From contig CAZCLK010000008.1 in the NCBI GenBank assembly GCA_964499575.1, forward strand, positions 1-56,435: DNA of 56,435 bases, written 5' to 3'. The notes below the pieces were generated by a model, which was given only the letters and a program-made list of their open reading frames with translations, was not told the origin of the DNA and made no database searches. A program made the translations under genes and the position numbers. Shown in pieces: positions 25,743-33,456 of this stretch (position 1 is the stretch's first letter; each line of letters starts with the position of its first letter). The DNA comes from JAAYCT01 sp964499575 (GTDB lineage Bacteria; Bacillota; Clostridia; Saccharofermentanales; Saccharofermentanaceae).

Positions 25743-26618
25743 CTAATACAGATCCGTCCATTGACGGATCTGCGATCGGACATAATCCGCCTTATCTTCA
25801 GGAAGTGTGATCCCTCTCATATTGCCGCCGCCGGAAACGCCTTCAAGCACTATATTATCGCCTATTTCGGCCAGGCTGATACTTTCACTGAACAAACCAT
25901 CCGACGATTTTACTTCAATCCGATAATCACGTGTCGTTTCGCTTACGGATCCGGAATAATCGTACTCTTTCGTATCATAATACCCTCTGATCTCAAACAA
26001 TATATCTTTGTCAAAATCGCATTTATACTCATGGAATTGAGATTCATCATCAATGAAAAAAATAGTAGAGGCAAGCTCTGCCTCTTCATGATAATAATCA
26101 AATATCTCCTGAAGTTGATTCTCCTCACAGTATTTGTAACTTGTTCCCTGAAGCACATAGATGTCAAAGTCCCCCTCATTTTTCACCGGGCATATTGGAT
26201 AATATTGATTATCTTCATATACAAGAGCACCCTCCACAGTTAATTTCTTATCATCAAGAATATGCACAAAATCAATACGAACCAAATTCATCCCCGTATA
26301 TTCAAACCCGTAACGAAAATCTTTATCATTCGAATCATCGAGGTATATTTTGTTTTCAATGCTGTTAAACTTACGCGCCGCGGCAATCTCCGAAACCTTG
26401 TCATTTATTAAAAGATAACCTACCGGAAGCACAAACAGAACAAAGCCGATGATACTCATTATAACGGCGAGTATCTTAATCGCGAGGTGGGTCTTCTTTT
26501 TGCGAGAGGAACGCACCACCCAGATAATATCCATGACTGCCGCAATCAGAAAAAATACGAGCCCGATCAATATAACGGTGAAGCCGATCATCACAATAAA
26601 CATGGATATAAAAGCCAT
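25743..26618 (-). CDS. Hypothetical membrane protein
   Basis: A 291-residue protein with two N-terminal membrane helices (about 8-35 and 45-72) separated by a short basic loop (RSSRKKK). A long polar domain follows that is rich in Asp, Glu, Tyr and Ile and probably lies outside the cell. No known motif was found. The gene is visibly more AT-rich than those before 25 kb. It begins with GAGG about ten bases upstream of ATG. The downstream side of the upstream beta-lactamase-like gene lies 82 bases away, so the two may share a transcript. An accessory gene of unknown function. Confidence 0.7.
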   Translation of the reverse strand: MAFISMFIVMIGFTVILIGLVFFLIAAVMDIIWVVRSSRKKKTHLAIKILAVIMSIIGFVLFVLPVGYLLINDKVSEIAAARKFNSIENKIYLDDSNDKDFRYGFEYTGMNLVRIDFVHILDDKKLTVEGALVYEDNQYYPICPVKNEGDFDIYVLQGTSYKYCEENQLQEIFDYYHEEAELASTIFFIDDESQFHEYKCDFDKDILFEIRGYYDTKEYDYSGSVSETTRDYRIEVKSSDGLFSESISLAEIGDNIVLEGVSGGGNMRGITLPEDKADYVRSQIRQWTDLY

Positions 26619-26700
26619 ACCAATACCTCAGCCGAATGGATTATCGGCACTCAAGATCCTCTTTGTCATTGCCGCAAAAGAGTTAGCTCAAAAACTAATA

Positions 26701-27897
26701 TTAGTTCATCAATGGTAAGTCATAGTGGTACAGCGCGTTGTTTATGATCCGTTTCATAGTCATGGAATTCGATTGACTGCTATTATTGGTTAAAACGATA
26801 ATCACGACATTCGGTTGTTTGCATACGTGCTCCATGCTCGAGAATCCATACGTGCCCCCTCCATCGATCATTGGGTAGTATGCTTGTATTCTAAAACCGT
26901 GCCCGGATTTTTCAGCTTCCATAATCTCGTTCCAACTCTCTTCCGACAACAGTTCTTGATTTACGATTACTTGCGACCAGGTATATAAATCATGTGCTGT
27001 CATGAGAAGTCCACCTTCTCCTGTTATATCAGCGTCAGGCATCTCAATCAATTGATCTGCTCGTGGGGCAAGGTATCCCGTAGCTGTGTTTTGATCCGGT
27101 TCAAAGGAGGCTGTTTCTAATCCAGCGGGCGATAAGACGTTCTGCATCATATAATCTTCGAAGGACATCCCCGAAACGCGTGCAATGACTTCGCTTATGA
27201 AGCAATACCCCGTACTTGAATAAGCCACTCTACTGCCCGGTTCAAATTTAAGATCATAGGTGTCTACCAACGAAAGAACGGTCGTGAAATCAAATTTCTG
27301 GTCCAAAGGCTTAAAAAACGACTCTGTCAGTTCCTGGTCTGCGAATATCTGTTCCATGGTTAATCCTTTAGAATCCATCCTGACCACCTCATTCAAATAA
27401 TCGACAATCCCGGACGTCATGTTGAGAAGCTGACGAATGGTTACCTCGCCCGCATGTGAATATTCAGGGATGTACTTGTCCAGTGTGTCATCGAGATTGA
27501 CCCTTCCATCTTCCACAAGCATCATCAGGCCAACTGTTGTAAATTGCTTCGTGATGGAACCGATCTCGTATCTCGTATCATTGGTGTTCAACTCCTGGCT
27601 TTCGACATTCGAATACTTATATGATTTCTCGAAAACGATCTCTCCATCCTTGGCAATCAGAACCGTCCCATGAAAATCGGAATCATCGAGAAAGGCCAAT
27701 TTCTCCTCAAGTGTCTTCTCCTGTGTTGTTCCTTCCGTCTCCGAAACAGCTGCCGTGGTTGTCTCTAACGCTTTCGCATCTGATGTTTGTGCTGAAGTCA
27801 TCTTGTTGCGCACGGAACATCCGGCGGACATTGCAAGGCTTATGGCCAGAAGAATAGACAGTGTAATAATTCCGGTGATTCTTTTCTGTCTGAACAT
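26701..27897 (-). CDS. Serine beta-lactamase-fold lipoprotein (class C/PBP4-like)
   Basis: A 398-residue lipoprotein: signal peptide with lipobox SAGC (Cys27), a Thr/Glu-rich linker to about residue 62, then a serine hydrolase domain of the beta-lactamase/AmpC/EstB family. The catalytic motifs are S114-I-T-K117 and Y227-S-S; a C-terminal GGGTYGF takes the place of the KTG-like strand. Such proteins are often D-aminopeptidases, esterases or wall-remodelling enzymes rather than true beta-lactamases. The start at 27897 has AGAGG upstream; a longer frame to 28005 lacks a ribosome site. It is AT-rich and sits in the accessory stretch. Confidence 0.88.
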   Translation of the reverse strand: MFRQKRITGIITLSILLAISLAMSAGCSVRNKMTSAQTSDAKALETTTAAVSETEGTTQEKTLEEKLAFLDDSDFHGTVLIAKDGEIVFEKSYKYSNVESQELNTNDTRYEIGSITKQFTTVGLMMLVEDGRVNLDDTLDKYIPEYSHAGEVTIRQLLNMTSGIVDYLNEVVRMDSKGLTMEQIFADQELTESFFKPLDQKFDFTTVLSLVDTYDLKFEPGSRVAYSSTGYCFISEVIARVSGMSFEDYMMQNVLSPAGLETASFEPDQNTATGYLAPRADQLIEMPDADITGEGGLLMTAHDLYTWSQVIVNQELLSEESWNEIMEAEKSGHGFRIQAYYPMIDGGGTYGFSSMEHVCKQPNVVIIVLTNNSSQSNSMTMKRIINNALYHYDLPLMN

Positions 27898-27980
27898 ATA
27901 CGTTTTCCTCTTGTTTTGACAAATATGTTGAGCGATTTTTGAATAAAGCAATATATTTAAGAGTATGAGATTATTGTAAA

Positions 27981-27997
27981 GGGTCTGTCTTAAAACA
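27981..27997. mobile_element. Solo insertion-sequence-end-like motif
   Basis: GGGTCTGTCTTAAAACA matches 15 of 17 bases of the motif at the left edge of the window (56 to 40, minus strand). It resembles an IS1182-type terminus. No transposase or second end was found nearby, so it could be chance or a relic. Confidence 0.2.
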
Positions 27998-28094
27998 TCA
28001 ATCATTCTATTTAGATATATTTACCGGAATCATTTACAGGCATTGACTATATTAAAGGGGATGATTAACCTCTGCATACTGGAATTTACCGCAC

Positions 28095-28487
28095 TTATTT
28101 ACTGTTCGAAAAAAGATAGGCCTGCCGAAGCCATGAAATCAGTTCATCGTCTATTTCAACTACGCTTCCGATCACAATATGTGTTGTCCATCTGCCAGGA
28201 TAGGGCTCTGTTTTCACAGCTACTCTGGAAGAAGTCAGCGGGTAGGACAATCCAAGCGTTATAACAATATATGGATCGGGCAATTCTGCCTTTTTCTTAA
28301 CTCGTTGGAATGAAACGCAGGCATACATATTGCGGTTGTAAAATGAAATCTGGCTCTTTTGTACCCGTATCTTTGTTTTCGGGAATATTGCTAACAACCG
28401 ACCTTCTAAAGCCTTATATAATGGATAGGCTGTTGGCTGCTTATCAAAAACATAAGCGTATCTTGTGATGTGAAGTCCACTGCACAC
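28095..28487 (-). CDS. DUF5655-domain protein
   Basis: A 130-residue protein matching the DUF5655 pattern: YKALEGRLLAIFPKTKI, QKSQISFYNRNMYACVSF, ELPDPYIVITLGL, EPYPGRWTTHIVIG, and a final LISWLRQAYLFSN. The biochemical role is unknown; the domain often occurs alone or after DUF4287. The only in-frame start is GTG at 28487, with no clear ribosome site. The frame is open for about 12 more codons upstream, so the N-terminus may be longer or truncated. It lies in the AT-rich accessory stretch. Confidence 0.75.
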   Translation of the reverse strand: MCSGLHITRYAYVFDKQPTAYPLYKALEGRLLAIFPKTKIRVQKSQISFYNRNMYACVSFQRVKKKAELPDPYIVITLGLSYPLTSSRVAVKTEPYPGRWTTHIVIGSVVEIDDELISWLRQAYLFSNSK

Positions 28488-28631
28488 CTCATCAAATTCG
28501 AATTTATTTTTCGCTTTTTATTAGAAGTTCTGCCACACAGCCTACGATAAAGCCTATCAGATAAACGCAAGACAAATAATCCACATACTGCGGTCGGTCA
28601 GCTTGGGGGACCGATTTACTTTCTGCTCCAG

Positions 28632-28688
28632 CGAGTTCCTGCTGAGAAAATTCCGCTTAGCCGGAATTATTCTTCTTCCCACTCAATC
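28632..28688. repeat. Imperfect direct repeat of the guaA 3' end (distal copy)
   Basis: It matches 33400-33456 at 52 of 57 positions in the same orientation. The shared block covers the end of the guaA reading frame (ATTGAGTGGGAA on the minus strand) and the terminator hairpin behind it. The similarity stops sharply at both ends. This is what an attachment-site duplication from integration at the 3' end of guaA would leave. Confidence 0.85.
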
Positions 28689-28763
28689 AATACGGTGAGT
28701 GAAGCCGCTTAAGGTCGCTTAAGGTCGGCATTTTCCTTACCCCGAAGACAAACTGTTAACCTC

Positions 28764-28930
28764 GCACAAACACCTTGCCCCTGGAACGAGCGGCCTTTTT
28801 TTGCAGGCCTCCGTAGGAATGCCTATCCTCAAATTATAAGAACCGCAACCCGGAATCAGCGATGTAACTCCAGTTCCTGCACAAACACCTTGCCCCTAGA
28901 ACGAGAGACCTTTTTGGCAAGCCTCCGCAG
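28764..28930. repeat. Pair of related 53-bp direct repeats
   Basis: Copy one at 28764-28816 and copy two at 28879-28930 both begin GCACAAACACCTTGCCCCT and continue with similar sequence to CCTCCG-AG, with a few mismatches and one short gap. Copy two runs into an inverted repeat ending at about 28969. Origin unknown. Confidence 0.8.
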
Positions 28931-29286
28931 ACGGACCGAAGGTACGCCGAGGACCGCTTGCCCAAAAAGCGTCACGAGTTCTCACTCCCACTCAATAATT
29001 AAAACATAGTCTCTCGTTTATATCGTGTTCTCTCGTCTATAAAACAGGGTGTTTTTCCATATATTCTACATATTCTACATGGTTTCATTTGTTCTTGGGG
29101 TCAAAGTGTGGTCACGAAAAAGATTTTAAAGCGGCAACATTTTGAAAGCGAATCATTATTGCTTTTGTCTGTGCCAACGCCGAGGTTATTTTTGACCATT
29201 CAATCGGAACAGGGTGTCTTGGAAAAATCGGATTGCCCTGTCTTGATCACTCCGGAATACGGAGAAAATGAAAGCGCGCAAAACTA

Positions 29287-29325
29287 TTGACACTGCATAA
29301 ATATTTATGATATTTTGCATATAAT
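29287..29325 (+). promoter_or_regulatory. Candidate promoter for the accessory secreted-protein operon
   Basis: A consensus -35 box TTGACA (29287-29292) is followed after 18 bases by TATTTT (29311-29316). A perfect TATAAT (29320-29325) lies a little further on but is too far (27 bases) from this -35 box. The reading frame begins at 29359 behind GAGG. Confidence 0.5.
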
Positions 29326-29358
29326 GGTTGGTAACTGTGGAAAGTGAGGTTAAGCGTT

Positions 29359-29874
29359 ATGCGTAAGAAGTTACTGGCTCTTATTTCAGTTCTGATTGTT
29401 CTTGGAAGCTCAATATCTATGGTATCTGCAAGTGAAGCAAATGGGGTATCTGACACAGTGATGTTCTATGGCTAAACTATGCGTCGTGGTTGGGATAATG
29501 GTTTTATTGAGTGTAGAAATCTATATTCGGAAAGATTAATGGACCCGGTCAAATGGAATACTACAAAGACATATAATGTCACATTAACATCGGTTAATTA
29601 TAGAATTCCCGGTGTGCCTTATACGTTTACAACTGCAGTCGGACAGAACGACTTGGTATTTCGCCCATATACATCTGCATATGTTAAGGCATCAGACTAT
29701 ACGATAAATTTTCGATATTGCGTATTTAATACGAGTCAAGAAATTCGAAAATCACAAAGTTATGCCGGTGTTAATTGCAGAGCGAATTACGGTCAATATT
29801 ATCATCTGAAGTGCAGTTTGAATACTTCTTCTGTAACAGACACTCTTACTCATAGCGGCAGGTTCACTCCTTGA
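29359..29874 (+). pseudogene. Secreted-protein gene interrupted by an in-frame TAA
   Basis: From ATG 29359 a signal peptide is encoded (MRKKLLALISVLIVLGSS, cleavage near VSAS-EA). The frame meets TAA at 29473-29475 (codon 39), then continues in the same frame for 133 codons to 29874. Joined, it would be a secreted protein of about 171 residues with three cysteines in the mature part and many aromatic and Thr/Asn residues. I do not recognise the family; small secreted DUF2712-like proteins look broadly similar. The downstream half has its own ATG at 29479 but no ribosome site. Either the gene has a nonsense mutation or the base is a sequence error. It leads a likely operon with two lipoprotein genes. 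Confidence 0.6.
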
Positions 29875-29954
29875 TACTTAATGTTATTACATTACTCAGA
29901 ATCTATCGCACGGATCAAGGTTATCTTGACCCGTGTTGATTTTAGGAGAATATT

Positions 29955-31172
29955 TTGAGAATTATAAAAATTCCTATTATTGTGGGGTTAGCGTGTGTTT
30001 TCTCATTTACATTTTCCTCGTGCAAGAATACTGAGACGGAATCTACCTCCATACAAAACACACAGATTATTTCCGACACAACGAATCAAGAGGCTACTTT
30101 GACTTCCGCTTCTGTTTCGGAGATACGTCTTGAGGATCTTGTGGTGGAAAATCTTCAAATCAACAAGGCAAGAACTCATGTGACCGGTCTGATCACCGAT
30201 TTTTTGGAGATTGATGCAGAACTGATCGCAACGGTCGACCCTCTATCTCCGGGGATAGCTTCTTCTTATACGGCAACTCGCCGACCCTTCTCGACGCAGC
30301 AGCGCACGATGTTTGTGCAACCGGGATGGACTTTGGTCGAGAGCGAAATTTTGGCTCCTCAGTATCCGTCGGAAGAAGAAGGATATTGGGATGTTTACGA
30401 GGACGATTCAGGCAACCGATATGTTTCGTTCGGTTATAACGATATAGCTGTTTTTTACACACCTCAGGGATCGCTGATTGATCGTGTTGAAATACCCATG
30501 GAGTATCGTTCTCAAGTTGATTTCGAATTTGCATCCGAACAGGAAGCTTTCGAAACGGCTAAAATCTTTGCCGAGACAGTTGGATATAGGATCAGCAACT
30601 TTCACTACGTTGATCGATTACCGTATGAGGAACTTGAGATATCAAGCAGAACGATCGATCGTTCAACAATCGAAGAGGTGTTGCCTCAAGGATGGTCCTC
30701 GGATCAGGATTCTTATGTGTTTACGTTATTTGCAGATATTGATGGATTGCCCATGGTTAACTCAGGATCTCATAAGCTCTCCGCTGAGTATGCGGCTCCA
30801 TTTCACTGTGTGATCGAAGTCCTTGTGACACCTAAGGGCGTTGAATACGGTGAGTTTGGTTTTCAATATGAAAACAAAAATATACAGTCGACCGGTGAAA
30901 TGTGCAATATTGAGGAAGCCTTGAATCTGTTTGTAAAAGAAACACTGGCTGGCAATACTTACCAAATCCCACCACTCAAGATTAACCATATTTCGCTGGT
31001 ATACTTGGGACAGTGGCAACCATCCACCGAAGCGTTACTGTTGCGTCCGTACTGGGTCTTCGAAGCCGAGGAAACGGGACCGGATACGTTGGGCGGAACA
31101 GAGATGTATTATATTGACGCACTCAACAAGACCATTGTACACGCAAAATCATTTTCAGGACCGGAAGTATGA
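29955..31172 (+). CDS. Lipoprotein of unknown function
   Basis: A 405-residue lipoprotein. The signal peptide ends in the lipobox FSSC (Cys23); a Thr/Ser-rich linker follows to about residue 55. The rest is a mixed alpha/beta extracytoplasmic region with no motif I recognise; the stretch VSFGYNDIAVFYTPQGSLIDR has a beta-repeat look. It uses a TTG start behind TAGGAG. Its stop overlaps the start of the next gene in ATGA, so the two products are translationally coupled and probably work together. It lies inside the putative guaA island and is AT-rich. Confidence 0.8.
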   Translation: MRIIKIPIIVGLACVFSFTFSSCKNTETESTSIQNTQIISDTTNQEATLTSASVSEIRLEDLVVENLQINKARTHVTGLITDFLEIDAELIATVDPLSPGIASSYTATRRPFSTQQRTMFVQPGWTLVESEILAPQYPSEEEGYWDVYEDDSGNRYVSFGYNDIAVFYTPQGSLIDRVEIPMEYRSQVDFEFASEQEAFETAKIFAETVGYRISNFHYVDRLPYEELEISSRTIDRSTIEEVLPQGWSSDQDSYVFTLFADIDGLPMVNSGSHKLSAEYAAPFHCVIEVLVTPKGVEYGEFGFQYENKNIQSTGEMCNIEEALNLFVKETLAGNTYQIPPLKINHISLVYLGQWQPSTEALLLRPYWVFEAEETGPDTLGGTEMYYIDALNKTIVHAKSFSGPEV

Positions 31173-33346
31173 TGAAGAAAATAACGTTATCATGGATTAT
31201 TATTTATATTATTCTGCTGACCACTATGAGCGGCTGCAGATTCGATACCCCTGGTTCTACGAAAGACTGCAATGCTTTTGAATCCTCCTATGTTGAAATT
31301 CCGGACTCCGTCACTTTTGTCGGTGATATCGTATCAACATCCCGGTACATCGTCATGTCGGCATCGAGTAGAAGTTCTGATGATCAATCAGATATTCTGC
31401 AAATATTATGGACGGATATAGACGGGAAATTACTCAAAGTTCAGGATGTACAAATGCCTTATATGCCTCATCTTTTTGCATCAGGGGATCGAGTAATCGC
31501 TTGTTATGTGGATTATAACGGCGAGTCAGTCGTTCAGGAGATCGGATTAGAAGGCCCTGTTGGTGATCGTTCACGCTTTGAAGTGCCTTTTTTCGACGAT
31601 TTCGCCGTCATTGGTGACATCGTGGCTTTTATTGACGATATCGGCAATATTATTTGTTATGAGAATGAGGAGCAAGTAGGCTCGCTCCCGACGAATTCTC
31701 CCGAAGATATTACTCTAAAACAGCTGGTTGTTTTCGATCAAAAAATCGTTATCTACAACGGGGAAAATAATGAACTTAACACTTTTGATCCATTTACAAA
31801 CACGGAGAAAGCAGTCAGTATAAATCAAGAAAAACAAAAATTCACTGCCGGTTGGTCATGCGAATCAGACCACGGCATGTTCTTTTTTAACAACAACGAC
31901 TCTCTTGTTCAAGTTGATCCTGTTGATGGCACGACTAAGGAATATCTATCGTTTGCTGATACTGATATTCCGCCATGTTCGTACGGATTCTATTCGTACA
32001 GAGATCCGATTGTTTTGGATAAGGATCGTGTGGTTTATGTTTACTCCGTATCTGATGAAATCACTCCTGAGGTCATTTTACTGACACGACTGCCTGAAAA
32101 TCCTCATTCAAATAAAACAATGCTGACTATAGGCGGAGTGAATGCCGGCTATGACCCATTAATCGCACATGCGGTGTACTACTTCAACACGAGTCAGGAT
32201 AATTATCGTATCCGTATACGCGAATATGCGGATATTTATCCTTTTAGCGGTCCGGAAGAGTATCAACGAGTTCTCGCAACACTGATCAGCGATATGTCGT
32301 CCGGCAAAACGGATGACATTCTCATGGGTCCGGTGTTCTTCAATTACGAGAAAATGGGTAAGAACGGCGCTGTGATTGATATGATGCCCTTTCTCGAAAA
32401 AGAGGGGGAACTCACTAAAGAGGCGTGGATACCCAGTGTTTTGAATCTGATGAAGACGGATTCTGCATTATATCGATTTTTCCCCGGATTCACATTCTTC
32501 GGGTACTTCGGAAATGCAGACTATTTGGCGGGATATTCAAATTATTCTATCCCGGAAATGATGCGCATGGCAGACACTCTTCCGGATGGAGTTCATGTTT
32601 TTCCGATTGCATCGCCTGAGAATCTGATCGTGACCGCAATAATTTACGGGTTGGATTGTTACATCGATGAGTCCGGAAGTTTTGAAATCACAGAAGATCA
32701 GGTTCAACAACTTTTGGATTTCGCGAATCGTTGTGGTGTCTATCTGAGTGAAGAGGAAATCGCAAATTCATCACCACAGGCATATATGCGCGGAAAAGAA
32801 GTTATGACGTTCAGTTATGTTTGGAGCGCTCAGAATTACAGCGAACTCGAGAACCTCCTGAACTCGGATACCCTGTTTGTAGGGTCTCCGACTTTAGACG
32901 GAAGTGCTTCCATATGCTCTCCGTCTACTTCCGTCGCTATTTCCTCCGCATCCAAACATCCGGAAGCTTGCTGGGAATTCATTAAAATCCTGATGTCTCC
33001 CGAGATTCAACAGAAAATCACGGAGCAAGGTATGTTTCCTGTCTCACAAAGCGCGTATGAAACATATATCGATAAAGCCATTCACCCGGAGTTGCGCTCG
33101 ATTGCCGAAGAACAGACATTTATGACAAATGACGGGTCTTCGGTCAGCGAGGAATGTACGGAGCGTCTAACCTCGATCATTGCTTCCCTTAATGTAACAG
33201 ATGAGACGGACATGTTGTTCATCGAAATTATTCTTGAAGAATTACCATCGGCTCTAAACGGGAGTAAATCAGCTGCTGAAACTGCAGAAGTACTAAATAA
33301 CCGGCTCAACCTTTACCTGCAAACGAACAGTCAGATTGTCTCTTAA
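31169..33346 (+). CDS. Two-part lipoprotein: beta-propeller-like plus solute-binding-protein-like
   Basis: A 725-residue lipoprotein (lipobox MSGC, Cys23). Residues about 40-305 are a series of short beta strands with DxDG-like turns, in the style of a beta-propeller sensor. Residues about 310-720 resemble a family-1 extracellular solute-binding protein, including GKEVMTFSYVWSAQN and SASKHPEACWEFIKILMSPEIQQKI, which matches the common C-terminal SBP pattern. No ABC permease or ATPase is encoded nearby, so it may sense or capture a ligand for another system rather than serve a local transporter. It overlaps the preceding lipoprotein gene by 4 bases. The fusion is unusual. Confidence 0.75.
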   Translation: MMKKITLSWIIIYIILLTTMSGCRFDTPGSTKDCNAFESSYVEIPDSVTFVGDIVSTSRYIVMSASSRSSDDQSDILQILWTDIDGKLLKVQDVQMPYMPHLFASGDRVIACYVDYNGESVVQEIGLEGPVGDRSRFEVPFFDDFAVIGDIVAFIDDIGNIICYENEEQVGSLPTNSPEDITLKQLVVFDQKIVIYNGENNELNTFDPFTNTEKAVSINQEKQKFTAGWSCESDHGMFFFNNNDSLVQVDPVDGTTKEYLSFADTDIPPCSYGFYSYRDPIVLDKDRVVYVYSVSDEITPEVILLTRLPENPHSNKTMLTIGGVNAGYDPLIAHAVYYFNTSQDNYRIRIREYADIYPFSGPEEYQRVLATLISDMSSGKTDDILMGPVFFNYEKMGKNGAVIDMMPFLEKEGELTKEAWIPSVLNLMKTDSALYRFFPGFTFFGYFGNADYLAGYSNYSIPEMMRMADTLPDGVHVFPIASPENLIVTAIIYGLDCYIDESGSFEITEDQVQQLLDFANRCGVYLSEEEIANSSPQAYMRGKEVMTFSYVWSAQNYSELENLLNSDTLFVGSPTLDGSASICSPSTSVAISSASKHPEACWEFIKILMSPEIQQKITEQGMFPVSQSAYETYIDKAIHPELRSIAEEQTFMTNDGSSVSEECTERLTSIIASLNVTDETDMLFIEIILEELPSALNGSKSAAETAEVLNNRLNLYLQTNSQIVS

Positions 33347-33399
33347 CACTGGTTTGATTTAGCAAACATTCTGACATGAGTTCAATTTGTCCGATTCCA

Positions 33400-33456
33400 C
33401 GAGTTCCTGCTGAAAAAATTCCGGCTAGCCGGAATTTTTCTTATTCCCACTCAATC
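33400..33456. repeat. guaA 3' end copy of the 57-bp direct repeat
   Basis: The native copy: it includes the last codons of guaA, its stop and its terminator. See the distal copy at 28632-28688, with 52 of 57 bases identical. Confidence 0.85.
33414..33439 (-). terminator. Terminator of guaA
   Basis: A 26-base perfect palindrome with 13-base arms (AAAAATTCCGGCT and its complement), A-rich on one side and T-rich on the other. It begins two bases after the guaA stop and lies inside the 57-bp repeat. Confidence 0.88.

Larger units (their letters stand above)
28488..29358. other. Repeat-bearing gene-free region
   Basis: No convincing gene. The region holds a 57-bp imperfect copy of the guaA 3' end (28632-28688), a shorter similar piece (28975-28997), two related repeats (28764-28816 and 28879-28930), a small direct repeat of GCTTAAGGTC near 28707-28729, an inverted repeat (TTTTTGGCAAGC ... 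GCTTGCCCAAAAA, about 28912-28969), and a likely promoter (29287-29325). It reads as a patchwork of recombination debris. Confidence 0.6.
28632..33456. mobile_element. Putative genomic island at the guaA 3' end
   Basis: About 4.8 kb between two copies of a 57-bp guaA-3' sequence. The 3' end of guaA is a known integration site for genomic islands and integrative elements in Firmicutes. The content is AT-richer than the flanks: one interrupted secreted-protein gene and two lipoprotein genes. A third, shorter guaA-end-like piece at 28975-28997 hints at more than one event. No integrase is encoded between the repeats, so it is at best a decayed or mobilisable element. This is inference. Confidence 0.4.

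Noticed and set aside
25461..26243. A 260-codon plus-strand open frame
   Set aside because: Most of it is antisense to the membrane protein gene at 25743-26618, which has a ribosome site and sensible helices.
29108..29290. A 60-codon open frame starting with GTG
   Set aside because: No ribosome site or family likeness, and it overlaps the candidate promoter of the next gene.
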